Shown one piece after another: positions 8,870 through 19,156 of a DNA stretch of 64,000 nt. The notes beneath the pieces were generated by a model. The model saw only the letters and a program-made list of their open reading frames with translations, searched no databases and was not told the origin of the DNA. Position 1 is the stretch's first letter; the number at the start of each line of letters is the position of its first letter. Origin of the DNA: CAYTBN01 sp964436045 (lineage in GTDB: Bacteria; Myxococcota_A; UBA796; UBA9615; CAYRNR01); contig CAYTBN010000004.1 in the NCBI GenBank assembly GCA_964436045.1, positions 124,001-188,000 on the forward strand, read 5' to 3'. The position numbers were made by a program, and so were the translations under genes.

Positions 8870-11665
8870 CTAGAAGTGGACCCGCAGGGCGAATCGCACC
8901 TGTCTGGGGAATTGGCGGACCAGCGGTTGAGCGAAGACAGCCTCGCCGTCGTCGTCGACCAGGATGTCGCCATCTGCGTCGGTAGCGCGCTGGTCGACGG
9001 CCACGATCTCGCGGCTGTTCAGCAGATTGTCGACCATCACGACCAGGTCGATCTGGGTCGCGACGATGGTCATCTTCAGGGTCGCGCGCAGGTCGAGGTC
9101 GGAGGTCGCAGGCAAGCGGAACTCGGAGCCGCGGCGGTCCCGCAGGTCCGTGTTCCCCTGGTAGAAGTTGTTGTAGTAGTACTTGTTGAAGGGGACGCCC
9201 GAGGCGAACGAGAAGACGAAGCCGAAGCCGTAACCCAGCGAGAACTTCTCGGTGACCTTGATCCGGCCCGGGTTGTCGTAGATGCCCTGCATCTTGATGA
9301 CGTGGGGCCGGTCGATCGACAGCACGCCGTTCTCGTACCACGCCTGCCAGGACGTATCCATGTCGCCTGTGAACGGACCGTCCTCGTAGTTGCCGACGGT
9401 CCGCGACCAGGTGTAGCTGCCCACGAACTGCAGGTTGTCCGACAGGTTCTTGGACAGGGTGAACTCGAGGGCGTCGTACTGCCGGTACGCGCGGCCGGGC
9501 GTGCGCAGGCGGTACATATTCGACTGGTTGCCGGTGCGGGCGCCGATGACGTCCATCCCGTCCCCGGACCACAGCAGGTTCACCTCGTCGTCTTCGAAGG
9601 TGTTGTGGTAGTCGCGGTGGATGTAGGTGACGTCGGCGGACAGGTCCTTCTGGATCTCCCGCTCGATGCCGATGTTGAACTCATCGACGCTGGCCGGCGT
9701 CAGGTCGTAGTGCATGAGGTCCGGCGTCGGCGTGGCCGCCCGGGAGCCATCGGTGTTCCAGCGGTGGTCCCGGTCGTCCCAGGTGTAGTACTCGGCGCCG
9801 AAGTCGGTGCGGTTCACGAAGCTGGCGATGTACAGGTACCCGCTGTCGACGAACTTTCCGTAGCCGCCATGGATCCGCGTCTTGCGGTCGTTGGCCGGGT
9901 CCCAGGAGGCGTAGATGCGCGGGGAGAAGGTCGCGAAGCCCAGGATGGTCCGGCCCTCGTTGTTCTTCATCGCGCCGTGGTCGAAGCGTACGCCGGGTCG
10001 CAGGGTCAGGTTGCTCCAGGGCTTCCAGATGTCCTGTATGTAGGCGCCGATCTTGCGGCCGCTCTGGCGGAAGGGATCGGAGTTGATCACCACCGCGCGC
10101 TGCAGCGGCTCGTAGTTCTCGATGTCGTTGACCTCGTTGGCGTCCGGGATTCCGTCGCCGTCGTGGTCGGGCTCCGCGTCCCAGACCACGTCCTTGTTGA
10201 CGTACTCGAAGACCCGGTCGTGCCAGACGAACGCCACGTCGACGCCTGCGCTGGCGGCGTGTGTCCCCAGCAGGTCGAAGTATGCGTCGAAGTCGACGTC
10301 GAAGCTGAAGTTGTGGCGCCGGGACCAGTAGTAGGTGCCTTCCGAGTTCCAGTTGAACGCGTTACCCGAACCGTCCCAGTGCGGGGTGAGGTTGAGTTCT
10401 TCGTTCATGCAACGGCGGGTGTCCGGATCCCAGTCCTCGCAGTCACGCCACTGGGTCGGCGTGATGCGGATGAAACTCTTCTGATAGTACGCCTGCGCCT
10501 TGAGGACAGTGTACGCCGACGGCGTCCAGTCCCAGGTGCCCTGCAGGTACCAACCGCCCTGCTCCCAGTCGTACTCGGCATCGGGCAGGGTGTAGATGTC
10601 TTGCTTGCCGTTCTTGATCATCGTCGGGTTGGCCTGCGCCGAGACCGACAGCTTGTTGGCCATGCTGATCTGCCAGGAGAGCTTGCCGAACAGGTAGTGG
10701 CTGCGCCACGCCCTCGGCAGCACCGGGAAACGGGCCAGATCGCGGCCCGTGTCCAGCGCCGGCAGGTTCAGCGAGTCCTGGATGTTGAGCGAATAGGCGA
10801 TGAAGAACCACAGGTGGTCCTTCACGATCGGTCCGCCGAGGGCGGCGGACAGGTCGACGGCTTCGATCTCCTGGATATCCTCGGACACGAACCGGTCGTG
10901 GCTCTGGAGCGCCGAGGTGGTGTACTCGGCGTAGAAGTCGCCCTCGAACTTGTTACCGCCGGACTTGGTGGTCACGCTGATGATGCCGCCGAGCGCCTGG
11001 CCGTACTTGGCGTCGAAGGCACCGGTGACCACCTGGATGTCCTGGATGGCGTCGAAGTTGAAGTTCATCGAGAAGGTGTTGGTCACCGGGTCGGTGGTGT
11101 TCACCCCATCCACGTAGTACTGGTTGGAGCTGCTGGTCGCCCCGTGGACGTTGGGGTTGGATCCGCCGGTGACGCCGGGCAGGAACTGGATGACCTCCTG
11201 GTAGGAGCGGCCGGTGGGCAGCTCGCCGAGGAAGTCGTGGGAGATGGTATCTCCGACCTCGGTCCGCTCCGTGTCCACCGAGGGCCGGCGGTCGATGATC
11301 TCGACCGTCTCACCCATCTCCGGCAGGTCCATCACCAGCTTGAGGTTCACCGTCCGGCCGGTCTCGACGACCAGGCCGCGCCGGATCAAGGTCTTGTACC
11401 CCTCCTTCTCACAGGTGAGGGTGTACGGACCCGCCGGCAGAGCGGGGAACCGGAAGCGACCCGCCTCGCTTGACGAGGCATTCCGGATCCCCATCAAGGC
11501 AGCAGATTCGATCCGGATGATCGCCCCGTCGATCGGGACGTCATCGGTCGTGACCACCTCGCCTTTGATGGTACCGGCCGTCGCCTGGGACCACGCCTGG
11601 GTCGCGGGCAGCAAGAAGAGGCCGAGTAGTGCCCATCCCAGCGCCGCAAGCAATACCTTCCGCAT
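8870..11665 (-). CDS. Oar-like TonB-dependent receptor with carboxypeptidase-regulatory-like domain
   Basis: 931 residues with a signal peptide cut after about AWSQA. Residues about 30-110 form a carboxypeptidase-regulatory-like beta-sandwich (GTIKGEVVTTD, YTLTCEKEGY). A plug follows at about 130-240 with LPTGRSYQEVIQFLPGV, YYVDGVN and GGIISVTTKSGGN, then a long barrel ending in the aromatic FALRVHF (terminal Phe). This is the Oar/OmpA-related receptor architecture common in myxobacteria and Bacteroidetes. It needs TonB energy, plausibly from the ExbB-ExbD-TonB set at 53-55 kb. The ligand is unknown. The lipoprotein with MopE-type repeats is encoded 13 nt downstream. Confidence 0.88.
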   Translation of the reverse strand: MRKVLLAALGWALLGLFLLPATQAWSQATAGTIKGEVVTTDDVPIDGAIIRIESAALMGIRNASSSEAGRFRFPALPAGPYTLTCEKEGYKTLIRRGLVVETGRTVNLKLVMDLPEMGETVEIIDRRPSVDTERTEVGDTISHDFLGELPTGRSYQEVIQFLPGVTGGSNPNVHGATSSSNQYYVDGVNTTDPVTNTFSMNFNFDAIQDIQVVTGAFDAKYGQALGGIISVTTKSGGNKFEGDFYAEYTTSALQSHDRFVSEDIQEIEAVDLSAALGGPIVKDHLWFFIAYSLNIQDSLNLPALDTGRDLARFPVLPRAWRSHYLFGKLSWQISMANKLSVSAQANPTMIKNGKQDIYTLPDAEYDWEQGGWYLQGTWDWTPSAYTVLKAQAYYQKSFIRITPTQWRDCEDWDPDTRRCMNEELNLTPHWDGSGNAFNWNSEGTYYWSRRHNFSFDVDFDAYFDLLGTHAASAGVDVAFVWHDRVFEYVNKDVVWDAEPDHDGDGIPDANEVNDIENYEPLQRAVVINSDPFRQSGRKIGAYIQDIWKPWSNLTLRPGVRFDHGAMKNNEGRTILGFATFSPRIYASWDPANDRKTRIHGGYGKFVDSGYLYIASFVNRTDFGAEYYTWDDRDHRWNTDGSRAATPTPDLMHYDLTPASVDEFNIGIEREIQKDLSADVTYIHRDYHNTFEDDEVNLLWSGDGMDVIGARTGNQSNMYRLRTPGRAYRQYDALEFTLSKNLSDNLQFVGSYTWSRTVGNYEDGPFTGDMDTSWQAWYENGVLSIDRPHVIKMQGIYDNPGRIKVTEKFSLGYGFGFVFSFASGVPFNKYYYNNFYQGNTDLRDRRGSEFRLPATSDLDLRATLKMTIVATQIDLVVMVDNLLNSREIVAVDQRATDADGDILVDDDGEAVFAQPLVRQFPRQVRFALRVHF

Positions 11666-11738
11666 CAGCTAGACCTCGAGTCGGATGTCTTGCGCCTTCG
11701 CATGCGCGGGCACACTGGTACCCGCAGAGTTTCACGAC

Positions 11739-11767
11739 TTCCTACCAGTACCCCTGTGGGGTGTCAA
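11739..11767 (-). promoter_or_regulatory. Sigma70-like promoter of the receptor operon
   Basis: On the minus strand TTGACA (11767-11762) is followed after 17 nt by TAGGAA (11744-11739), with a TGG extended -10. It lies about 75 nt upstream of the receptor start. Confidence 0.55.
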
Positions 11768-11847
11768 GCAGCGGGAGGGGTTTGTCAGAAGGATGCAAGA
11801 AGAACCCGCGGGCCTGAACTTATTCAATGAAATCAAGGGGTTCCGCC

Positions 11848-11877
11848 TTGACACACGCCGAGCCTGCCGAGTAGTTT
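11848..11877 (+). promoter_or_regulatory. Sigma70-like promoter of the zinc-ribbon gene
   Basis: A consensus TTGACA (11848-11853), an 18-nt spacer and TAGTTT (11872-11877). It lies about 77 nt upstream of the ATG at 11954 and is divergent from the receptor promoter, which is about 80 nt away. Confidence 0.6.
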
Positions 11878-11953
11878 GCACGGTGACCGAGATCCACGAA
11901 ACGGCCCGCCGTGGCGCCGTACCGACGGGCGGACGAGCGGGCAGGAGACGGAT

Positions 11954-12469
11954 ATGGTTGGGACGATGGAATGCCCCCATTGCGGGGAGGAGATTCTGAG
12001 TTCGGCGGCCAAGTGCAAGCACTGCTTCGCCGATCTGGCCCCGGAGGACAGCCGGGGCCAGCGCCGCACGATCATCGGCCTGCTGCTGTTCCTGGTGGCC
12101 CTCGTGGCCATCGGTATCGGCGGACTCAAGATCGCCACGGGAACCCCTTCGCTGGCCAACGTGACCATCGACGAGGGGACCGACTCGATCATCCTGGTGT
12201 GGACCCAGTACGACGAGAAGCCCGCGACGCTGCGGATCCCCTTCGGGGACGTGGCGAAGGTCGAGTACCTGGCGGGTTCCCATCTGCTGGGCGGGCACTT
12301 CTGGTCGGTGTCCGTGGTCACCAAGGCCGGCGAGACCTACGAGATCAACCACTCGACCGAGAAGAACCTGAAGGGATACGCCGAGACGGTCGCGACGAAG
12401 ACCGGCGCCCCCTTCGTGCCAATCAACAAGGTGCGCGCCGGCCGCGGGCTGTTCGGTCCCGGCACCTGA
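11954..12469 (+). CDS. Zinc-ribbon single-pass membrane protein
   Basis: 171 residues from the ATG at 11954; this start has an AGGAG Shine-Dalgarno at good spacing, unlike the upstream TTG in the same frame. Residues 6-28 hold two Cys pairs (CPHCGEE and CKHC), a minimal zinc ribbon. One transmembrane helix (about 41-62) follows, and then a 110-residue mixed alpha/beta domain with no motif I recognise. The arrangement fits a small membrane protein with a cytoplasmic zinc ribbon. Function unknown. Confidence 0.75.
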   Translation: MVGTMECPHCGEEILSSAAKCKHCFADLAPEDSRGQRRTIIGLLLFLVALVAIGIGGLKIATGTPSLANVTIDEGTDSIILVWTQYDEKPATLRIPFGDVAKVEYLAGSHLLGGHFWSVSVVTKAGETYEINHSTEKNLKGYAETVATKTGAPFVPINKVRAGRGLFGPGT

Positions 12470-12501
12470 GAGCCTGAGAATCACCCCCTCGAGCGCCTCC
12501 C

Positions 12502-12530
12502 TTTACCGCCCGGTCGCGCCCCGATAGAAT
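12502..12530 (+). promoter_or_regulatory. Sigma70-like promoter of mreB
   Basis: TTTACC (12502-12507), a 17-nt spacer and TAGAAT (12525-12530). The predicted transcript starts about 50 nt before the mreB ATG. Confidence 0.55.
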
Positions 12531-12586
12531 CCCGCCGCGAACCGCCGTCGTTTGGACGGCAACCCCCTATCCGGAGCGGCTGTCCC

Positions 12587-13621
<1,035 letters not shown>

Positions 13622-13634
13622 TCCCCGGCCGCCT

Positions 13635-15086
13635 CTACTGAGGGCGCTGATCCCACCACCAGATCGCCCACTCGCCCTGGGCGCGTTGCCACTCCTCGAT
13701 GGTGGCGGCGCTGCCCTCGTAGTCGGGCCAGAAGCGGCGGTCGGTGTTGTCCGAGAGGTTGGCCAGGGCGAAGAGGGCGTCGTGGCGGGCGTGGACCGAG
13801 GGATCGGTGAGGGCGACGATCAGCGCGGTGACCGCAGGATCCGTGCAGGCCTCGAGCTCACGCAGTTTCTTGATCGCCTGCCGCCGGGGGTAGTCGCTGC
13901 GCCCGTCCCCGTGGCTGATGCCGAGCGCCAGATCGGCGAAGACCGGCGCGACGCGTGTGTCATCCAGCGCCGCCAGGGCCTCGGTGACCGGATCCCGGGG
14001 CCCCCCGGGCGCGCCAGCCCACCTCTGCAGCAGGGTCGGCGTGGCCTCGGTCAGCCCGTACTCCGCGACGCCGCGGAGGATATGCCGGACCTCCCCGACA
14101 TCCGCGTCAGTCTCGAGCAAGGCCAGGAACGCGGGGGAGAGCTCGACGAACAGCTCCCGGGCCATACGCCGCACCCGCCAGTCCGGATCCCGGCGGAACT
14201 CGATGGCGAGCCGGCGGGCGATCTCGTTCAGATCGACGTTCTCCCGGCCCGCGTCGCGGCGGATGCGCGCCATCACGAACCGCTCTCGCTTGACATCCTT
14301 GCCAGGGTTGAGCGCGCTGCGATCCGTGGTGCCGCCGGGTTCGTAGGTGACGATCACCGGTCCCATGTCCGCGTCGGGCTCCAGGTCCGTCAGCGTCCAC
14401 CGGACCGTGCTCCCCCACAGCTCGTAGCCCAGGGGCAGGACGCCGCGGATACCGTGGCCGGGGGCGTCGACACGGATCTCGGCGCTGCCGATGGGGCCGC
14501 CCCAGCCGGCCCCGGTCTCCAGCACATACCAGAAGCTGCGCAGCTCCTCGGCGCGCTTCAGCGGGGGCCGCGTCTGGCCGGGGTATGCGGCGGGCATGAC
14601 GTCTGCGTTGACCGTCGTGTCGGTGACGAACTCCACCTCCACCGTCCGCCGCTGGCCGGGGTCGAACGCCAGCGCCCAGGCCCGCCACACCACGTAGCTG
14701 CCGGGCTCGCCGAGGATCCGGTGCTCGGTCGCCACCTCGTCGCCGTCGACGGACGCCGTGAATTCGCGGATGTACTCGTGGTGCACCTCGGGCTCGCGGC
14801 TACCCTGGGTCTCACCGATGTCCGGGTAGCCCACCTCCAGGGTGGTCGCCTCGCCGGGATTGACCAGCACGTAGCTGCCAGTGACCGTCGCCTGGTCGCC
14901 TTCCAGACGGACGCGGATCGACTCGCTGACCATCTGCACGGCGGTGGGTTCGACCGGGCTGGGGTGCATCGCCCAGCTCGGATCCGGAGCGACGTTGGCC
15001 ACCGCGGCTCCGGGCGCAAGGAGCAGCGCGACGACCGTTGCCGCCGCGAGCCAGGGAGTCCGTGTCGGGGAGTCGATGGCGTTCAC
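13635..15086 (-). CDS. Secreted DUF4424-like / HEAT-like repeat protein
   Basis: 483 residues with a signal peptide cut after about VAN. Residues 40-270 form a beta-rich region with a pattern resembling DUF4424-like domains (ESIRVRLEGDQATVTGSYVLVNPG, YPGQTR). From about 275 to 460 helical repeats of HEAT type appear (DPDWRVRRMARELFVEL, DPSVHARHDALFALANL). There is no catalytic signature. It lies 29 nt downstream of the HMG-CoA-lyase-like gene on the same strand, so it may be the last gene of that operon, although its role there is unclear. The DUF assignment is tentative. Confidence 0.6.
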   Translation of the reverse strand: MNAIDSPTRTPWLAAATVVALLLAPGAAVANVAPDPSWAMHPSPVEPTAVQMVSESIRVRLEGDQATVTGSYVLVNPGEATTLEVGYPDIGETQGSREPEVHHEYIREFTASVDGDEVATEHRILGEPGSYVVWRAWALAFDPGQRRTVEVEFVTDTTVNADVMPAAYPGQTRPPLKRAEELRSFWYVLETGAGWGGPIGSAEIRVDAPGHGIRGVLPLGYELWGSTVRWTLTDLEPDADMGPVIVTYEPGGTTDRSALNPGKDVKRERFVMARIRRDAGRENVDLNEIARRLAIEFRRDPDWRVRRMARELFVELSPAFLALLETDADVGEVRHILRGVAEYGLTEATPTLLQRWAGAPGGPRDPVTEALAALDDTRVAPVFADLALGISHGDGRSDYPRRQAIKKLRELEACTDPAVTALIVALTDPSVHARHDALFALANLSDNTDRRFWPDYEGSAATIEEWQRAQGEWAIWWWDQRPQ

Positions 15087-15115
15087 GAAGGTCCTGTGGC
15101 GGTGGGCGCCGCCGG

Positions 15116-16021
15116 TCAGCTTCCCACGGTCAACCAGTCCGGCGCCAGTCCCGACGCCGCGGCGAGATCGATTCCGGTCTCCGCGCCCAGTGCCGCCAGC
15201 CGGGCCGCGACCCCCTCGGTGGGGGCGTTACCCGGCGCGCCCGTGACGCAACCGCCGGCCGCCGCCAGCGAGGAGTCGAGGCAACGAACCCCCGCGCGGT
15301 AGGCGGCCTCGGCCAGGTCCACCGCCGCCCGGGGATCCGCGTGGTGAGGGTGGTAACCCAGCTGGGCGGCAAACATTCCGCCGTCGATGGCCAGCATCGC
15401 ATCCCAGAGACGGCTGGTCTCGTCCGGGGTCGCGACCCCCTGCAGGTCGCTGAGGGTCACCAGCGCCGCGCCGAGGTCGAAGTGGCGACGGACCTGGTCC
15501 TTCACCGCCTCGATGGACACCGGATGGGCACGTCCTCCGGCGTCCACGAAGCCGAAGGCGGCCGAGACGTAGGCGGCCAGCCTGACGCCGTCCTGGGCAG
15601 CACGGCGGGCGATCCGCTCGTTCTCGGCCACCGTGTCGGCCACCGGGCGGCCCACGTTGGCCAGGTTGTGCGCGTCCATCGCCGACTGGAATACCCCGAC
15701 GGTGTGTCCCGATCCCCGGGGCCCCAGCCCCAGCTCCCCGAACTGGTCGTAGCCCCGCTCGTTGGGGACCAGGGTCACCACCTCGAGGCCGGCCGGCCTC
15801 CCCATTGCCACCGCCACCGCCTCCAGCTGGTCCCGGGCCATCGCCGGTGCCACCCGCGGGTGGACGCAGGACAGCACCTCGATCCGGCGGAATCCCGCGT
15901 CCCGCAGGGCCAGCGCCAGCCGCGCCCGCTCCCCGGGTGTGAAGCGATCGAGCCCCTCCGCGGGCACGTTCTGACCGTGCTCACGCAGGGTGACGTCGGT
16001 GAGGAGGACGGAGGGGCGCAG
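15116..16021 (-). CDS. HMG-CoA lyase-like DRE-TIM metallolyase, probable CTG start
   Basis: The conventional GTG at 15967 would remove the first strand of the TIM barrel. In the same frame just upstream the sequence encodes LLTDVTLREHGQNV, the metal-binding DRE-type motif that defines the family. The frame is open there and has no ATG, GTG or TTG back to the end of the preceding gene; a CTG at 16021 gives 301 residues, the normal length of HMG-CoA lyases. Other family marks are the HPHH motif (strand 7, metal ligands), and GGCVTGAPGN with the active-site Cys and Asn region. Likely reaction: cleavage of a 3-hydroxy-3-methylglutaryl-CoA-type substrate to acetyl-CoA plus a ketoacid. It follows a related lyase gene, with at most 13 nt between them. 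Confidence 0.7.
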   Translation of the reverse strand: MRPSVLLTDVTLREHGQNVPAEGLDRFTPGERARLALALRDAGFRRIEVLSCVHPRVAPAMARDQLEAVAVAMGRPAGLEVVTLVPNERGYDQFGELGLGPRGSGHTVGVFQSAMDAHNLANVGRPVADTVAENERIARRAAQDGVRLAAYVSAAFGFVDAGGRAHPVSIEAVKDQVRRHFDLGAALVTLSDLQGVATPDETSRLWDAMLAIDGGMFAAQLGYHPHHADPRAAVDLAEAAYRAGVRCLDSSLAAAGGCVTGAPGNAPTEGVAARLAALGAETGIDLAAASGLAPDWLTVGS

Positions 16022-16034
16022 TGTGCTCTGCGCC

Positions 16035-17336
16035 CTACTCGAGGATGTCTTCGAGGAAGGGGGACGGCGGCGGGCCGGCCACGATCGACTCGGAGCGAGC
16101 GTAGCCCCAGCGACGCATCTTCAGGTAGCCGGCCAGGCTCTCCAGCGCCATCTCCACGTTGGCGCGGACCCGCTCCGGCTTGGGCTCGTCGGGCTTGATG
16201 GCGAACTCGGCGGCCTCGGCCTTCATCGCCTCGATCTCGCTCGTGTCGTCCCCCAGCACCGCAAGCCGCTCGGCGGCGATGCCGGTGTACCCGGCCACGT
16301 TGGCGATCATCTGGCTCTTGTCGGTGGGCGAGATGTCGAGGAAGTCGGTCACGAAGCGCCGGCCGACGTCGAGCATCTTGGGGATGTCGATACCGGTCTT
16401 GATGCCCATGGACTCGCACATCACGACGAAGTCCTCGGTGCTCACCAGCCCCGACATCAGGTGCTCCTTGTGGTAGTAGCCCCCGGTCCCGCCGATGAAC
16501 AGCCCCTCCATCGAGTTGGCCGGCTGCCCGCCCTGGGAGCCCACGGTGCTCTCGAAGTAGGTGGCGCCTGCCTGCAGCGCGGCCAGGTAGTTGGCCAGGC
16601 CCATGCCGCGGGAGGTGTGGAAATGGATCAGGTGGTACTTGGGATCCGAGAACTTGCCCATGATCTCGGGGTCGAGGATCATCGAGACGTACTCGTAGAC
16701 CCGCTGCGGATCCGCGGAGCCGTCGTGATCGGCCTCCTCGATGTAGTCCGCCCCCAGCTCCAGGTAACGCTTGGAGAACTCGACCGCCGTGGTCAGATCC
16801 GTGACCCGCGTCCCCTCCATCGGTGAGCCGAAGATGGTCGACACGGTGCCGCACATCTTCATCCCGGCCGCGTGGGTCTTGCGGATGCAGCGCTCGGACA
16901 TCTTGAAGTAGTCGTCCAGCGACATGCCCGAGTTGACCCGGTGGTGGGCCTCGTCGGTGGAGACCATCTGCAACAGGAAGTCCGGGCCGATGCCGCCGCG
17001 CTTCTCCTTGTAGGCGATGGCGCGGTCGCAGGCCTTCTCGTTGATGGTGATGACGTGGATCTCCACGTCGCCGCCATGCTGCTTGAGCAGGTGGCCGACC
17101 CGCTCGCTGTTGAACAGCCGGTCCAGCACCTCCTCGCAGTCCTTGAACTGGGGGAGGAACTTGGGGTGACCGAAGTTGGTGACCTCCAGGTCCGTGAATC
17201 CGGCGAGGATCAGATCCTCGGCCAACCGGACCTTCAGCTCGGCCGGGTAGTAGTGTTCGAGGGCCTGCAGTCCGTCACGCACGGTGATGTCACCGATGTG
17301 GACGCGCTCCGGGAGGGTGAGCCTCTTGCCTTCCAC
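16035..17336 (-). CDS. DRE-TIM metallolyase (HMG-CoA lyase / pyruvate carboxyltransferase-like), long form
   Basis: 433 residues from a GTG at 17336, which has a strong AGGAGG Shine-Dalgarno. The motif GDITVRDGLQ near residue 15 is the DRE-TIM signature, and HFHTSRGMGLAN holds the metal-binding His pair. The Cys/Gly-rich active-site loop of classic HMG-CoA lyases is replaced by GSQGGQPANSMEG, so the substrate may differ. The C-terminal about 130 residues beyond the barrel (from about 300) are extra compared with short lyases. It sits between the carboxyltransferase and the shorter lyase. I infer an acyl-CoA aldol-cleaving or condensing enzyme but cannot name the substrate. Confidence 0.7.
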   Translation of the reverse strand: MEGKRLTLPERVHIGDITVRDGLQALEHYYPAELKVRLAEDLILAGFTDLEVTNFGHPKFLPQFKDCEEVLDRLFNSERVGHLLKQHGGDVEIHVITINEKACDRAIAYKEKRGGIGPDFLLQMVSTDEAHHRVNSGMSLDDYFKMSERCIRKTHAAGMKMCGTVSTIFGSPMEGTRVTDLTTAVEFSKRYLELGADYIEEADHDGSADPQRVYEYVSMILDPEIMGKFSDPKYHLIHFHTSRGMGLANYLAALQAGATYFESTVGSQGGQPANSMEGLFIGGTGGYYHKEHLMSGLVSTEDFVVMCESMGIKTGIDIPKMLDVGRRFVTDFLDISPTDKSQMIANVAGYTGIAAERLAVLGDDTSEIEAMKAEAAEFAIKPDEPKPERVRANVEMALESLAGYLKMRRWGYARSESIVAGPPPSPFLEDILE

Positions 17337-17414
17337 GGGGTCCTCCTGTGGTTCTCCAAAAAGGTGTGATTCCCTAGTTCCTGTCTCGTTCCCCGTCCAC
17401 CCCGCCAGGTGCGC

Positions 17415-19154
17415 TCAACCGCGGATCGACCGCGGGAGCAGCATCTGGTGCGGGGGACACACACTCCTGGGGTTCTGGTACGAGGCCCTGGCGAAGGCCA
17501 CCAGGTAGCTGCGCAGGCCGGCCATGGTGGCGACCTGGTCCACGAAGCCGGCCTTCTCCGAGTACCCCGGCCGCGACTGGTCATGGTACTGCTTCGCCAG
17601 CGCGTTCATCTTGTCCAGCACCGGCTCCAGCGGTCGCTCGGCCAGGTGCTCCTTGGTCAGGCGGCGGGCATAGGCCGCCACCGCCGCCGTCTCGCCGTGC
17701 ATCACGTAGACCTCGGTGGTCGCAGCGCCCAGGGTGAAGGCGTTGTTGCGATTGCCCTGGGGGCCTCCCATCACGTAGTGGGCCGCAGCGCTGCCCTTGC
17801 GCAGCACCAGGCACATCATCGGGATGTCGGTGTTCTCGATGGAGTAGAGCAAGCCCTGCCCCAGCCCCAGCAGCTCGGCCTGCTCAGCGATGTCGCCCAC
17901 GTCGATGCCGGTGGTGTCCTGCAGCCAGAACAGCGGCACCTTGTCGCGCCCGCACAGGGTCACGAACTCGTTCATCTTGATCAGGCCTTCGCGATAGAGC
18001 TTGCCGCCGACGCCCATGTAGGCACCTTCGGCGTACTTCGGGTAGTCCTTGCCGAAGAAACCCTGGCGGTTGCCGATCACGCCGATCAGGTAGCCGTCCA
18101 CCCGGACCAGGCCGGTGTAGATCTCCGGGCCGATGTCCGCCCGGTACTCCATGTGCTCGCTACCGTCGACCAGCCGCGCGATCACCTGCTCGACCTGGTA
18201 CACCCGCTTCTGGTTGAACGGCACGATCCGGTACAGGTCCTCGGCCGGGTAAGCGGGCTCCGCGGGCGGAGCGACCCGGAACACGTCCCGGTCGTAGGCC
18301 GGCATCTTGCCGACGTAGTCCTTGAGCTGATCCAGCACCTCCTGCTCGGTCTCGTGGACCGTCGAGAAGAAGCCGGTCTTGTCGTGGTGGATCCCGACCC
18401 CGCCCGGCGGCGTGGCCTTGTACTTCAGCGTCGCGTCGATCAGGGCGCCCGCGGTCTCGACGTCGAAGTGGCCCTTGGGGCTCATTCCGGACACGATGCC
18501 GGCACCGCCGACCGCCATGTTGGCGTTCTTGTGGGCGAACATCCGGGTCGGGCTGATGGCGTGGTAGCCGCCGCCGGCCGGGTTGGTACCGTAGACCGCC
18601 GCCAGCACGGGCACGCCCATCAGGTTCATCTGGGCGTGGCGGAAGAAGGTGTGGCCGCCGGAGCGCCGGCCGGCATAGACCGCCTCCTGCTCCGTCAGCT
18701 TGACCCCGGAGCAGTTGAGCACCCACACCAGCGGGATGTTCATCCGCTGCGCCATGTCCTGGGCGCGGAAGATCTTCTCGCCCTGGCCCGCGATCCAGGC
18801 ACCCGCCAGCACCTTGTTGTCCGACGCGATCACCATCACCGTCCGGCCACCGACCTCGGCCAGGCCGTTGACCAGTCCCACCGACCCTTCGTCGTTGTCG
18901 TGGGGATCGAACAGGGCGTTGAGCGGCAGGAAGGTGCCCTCGTCGACCAGGTGGTGGATCCGCTCGGTGGCGCTGAGCTGGCCGCGCTTGTGGATCTTCT
19001 CCACCGGGATGCCGGCGTCGAGCACCTTCTGGGCCTGGGCGGCCAGGTCGGCTTCGACCCCGCGGATCGACTCGCCGTTGGCCTCGTCGCACAACCACAT
19101 GGCCTCGGAGAGGTCGCTGCCGATGGGGTTCATCTCGTGGAAATACGAATGCAT
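17415..19154 (-). CDS. Acyl-CoA carboxyltransferase, glutaconyl-CoA decarboxylase alpha (GcdA)-like
   Basis: 579 residues forming two crotonase-like carboxyltransferase halves. Motifs YGTNPAGGGYHAISP, NANMAVGGAGIVSGM and GGVGIHHDKTGF in the N-half, and QDTTGIDVGDIAEQAELLG, GGPQGNRNNAFTLG and the C-terminal CPPHQM are the pattern I associate with the glutaconyl-CoA decarboxylase alpha-type subfamily. Such subunits move a carboxyl group between an acyl-CoA and biotin. No biotin carboxylase, biotin carrier or membrane decarboxylase subunit is in the window, so the partner must be encoded elsewhere. It starts 2 nt after the stop of the crotonase gene, so the two are coupled. Alternatives: beta subunit of a methylcrotonyl-CoA-like carboxylase. 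Confidence 0.85.
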   Translation of the reverse strand: MHSYFHEMNPIGSDLSEAMWLCDEANGESIRGVEADLAAQAQKVLDAGIPVEKIHKRGQLSATERIHHLVDEGTFLPLNALFDPHDNDEGSVGLVNGLAEVGGRTVMVIASDNKVLAGAWIAGQGEKIFRAQDMAQRMNIPLVWVLNCSGVKLTEQEAVYAGRRSGGHTFFRHAQMNLMGVPVLAAVYGTNPAGGGYHAISPTRMFAHKNANMAVGGAGIVSGMSPKGHFDVETAGALIDATLKYKATPPGGVGIHHDKTGFFSTVHETEQEVLDQLKDYVGKMPAYDRDVFRVAPPAEPAYPAEDLYRIVPFNQKRVYQVEQVIARLVDGSEHMEYRADIGPEIYTGLVRVDGYLIGVIGNRQGFFGKDYPKYAEGAYMGVGGKLYREGLIKMNEFVTLCGRDKVPLFWLQDTTGIDVGDIAEQAELLGLGQGLLYSIENTDIPMMCLVLRKGSAAAHYVMGGPQGNRNNAFTLGAATTEVYVMHGETAAVAAYARRLTKEHLAERPLEPVLDKMNALAKQYHDQSRPGYSEKAGFVDQVATMAGLRSYLVAFARASYQNPRSVCPPHQMLLPRSIRG

Positions 19155-19156
19155 GG

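Noticed and set aside
8666..11473. A 935-codon plus-strand open frame
   Set aside because: Antisense to the Oar-like receptor, which has clear plug and barrel motifs. Composition (Val/Asp/His-rich) is that of a reverse-strand shadow.
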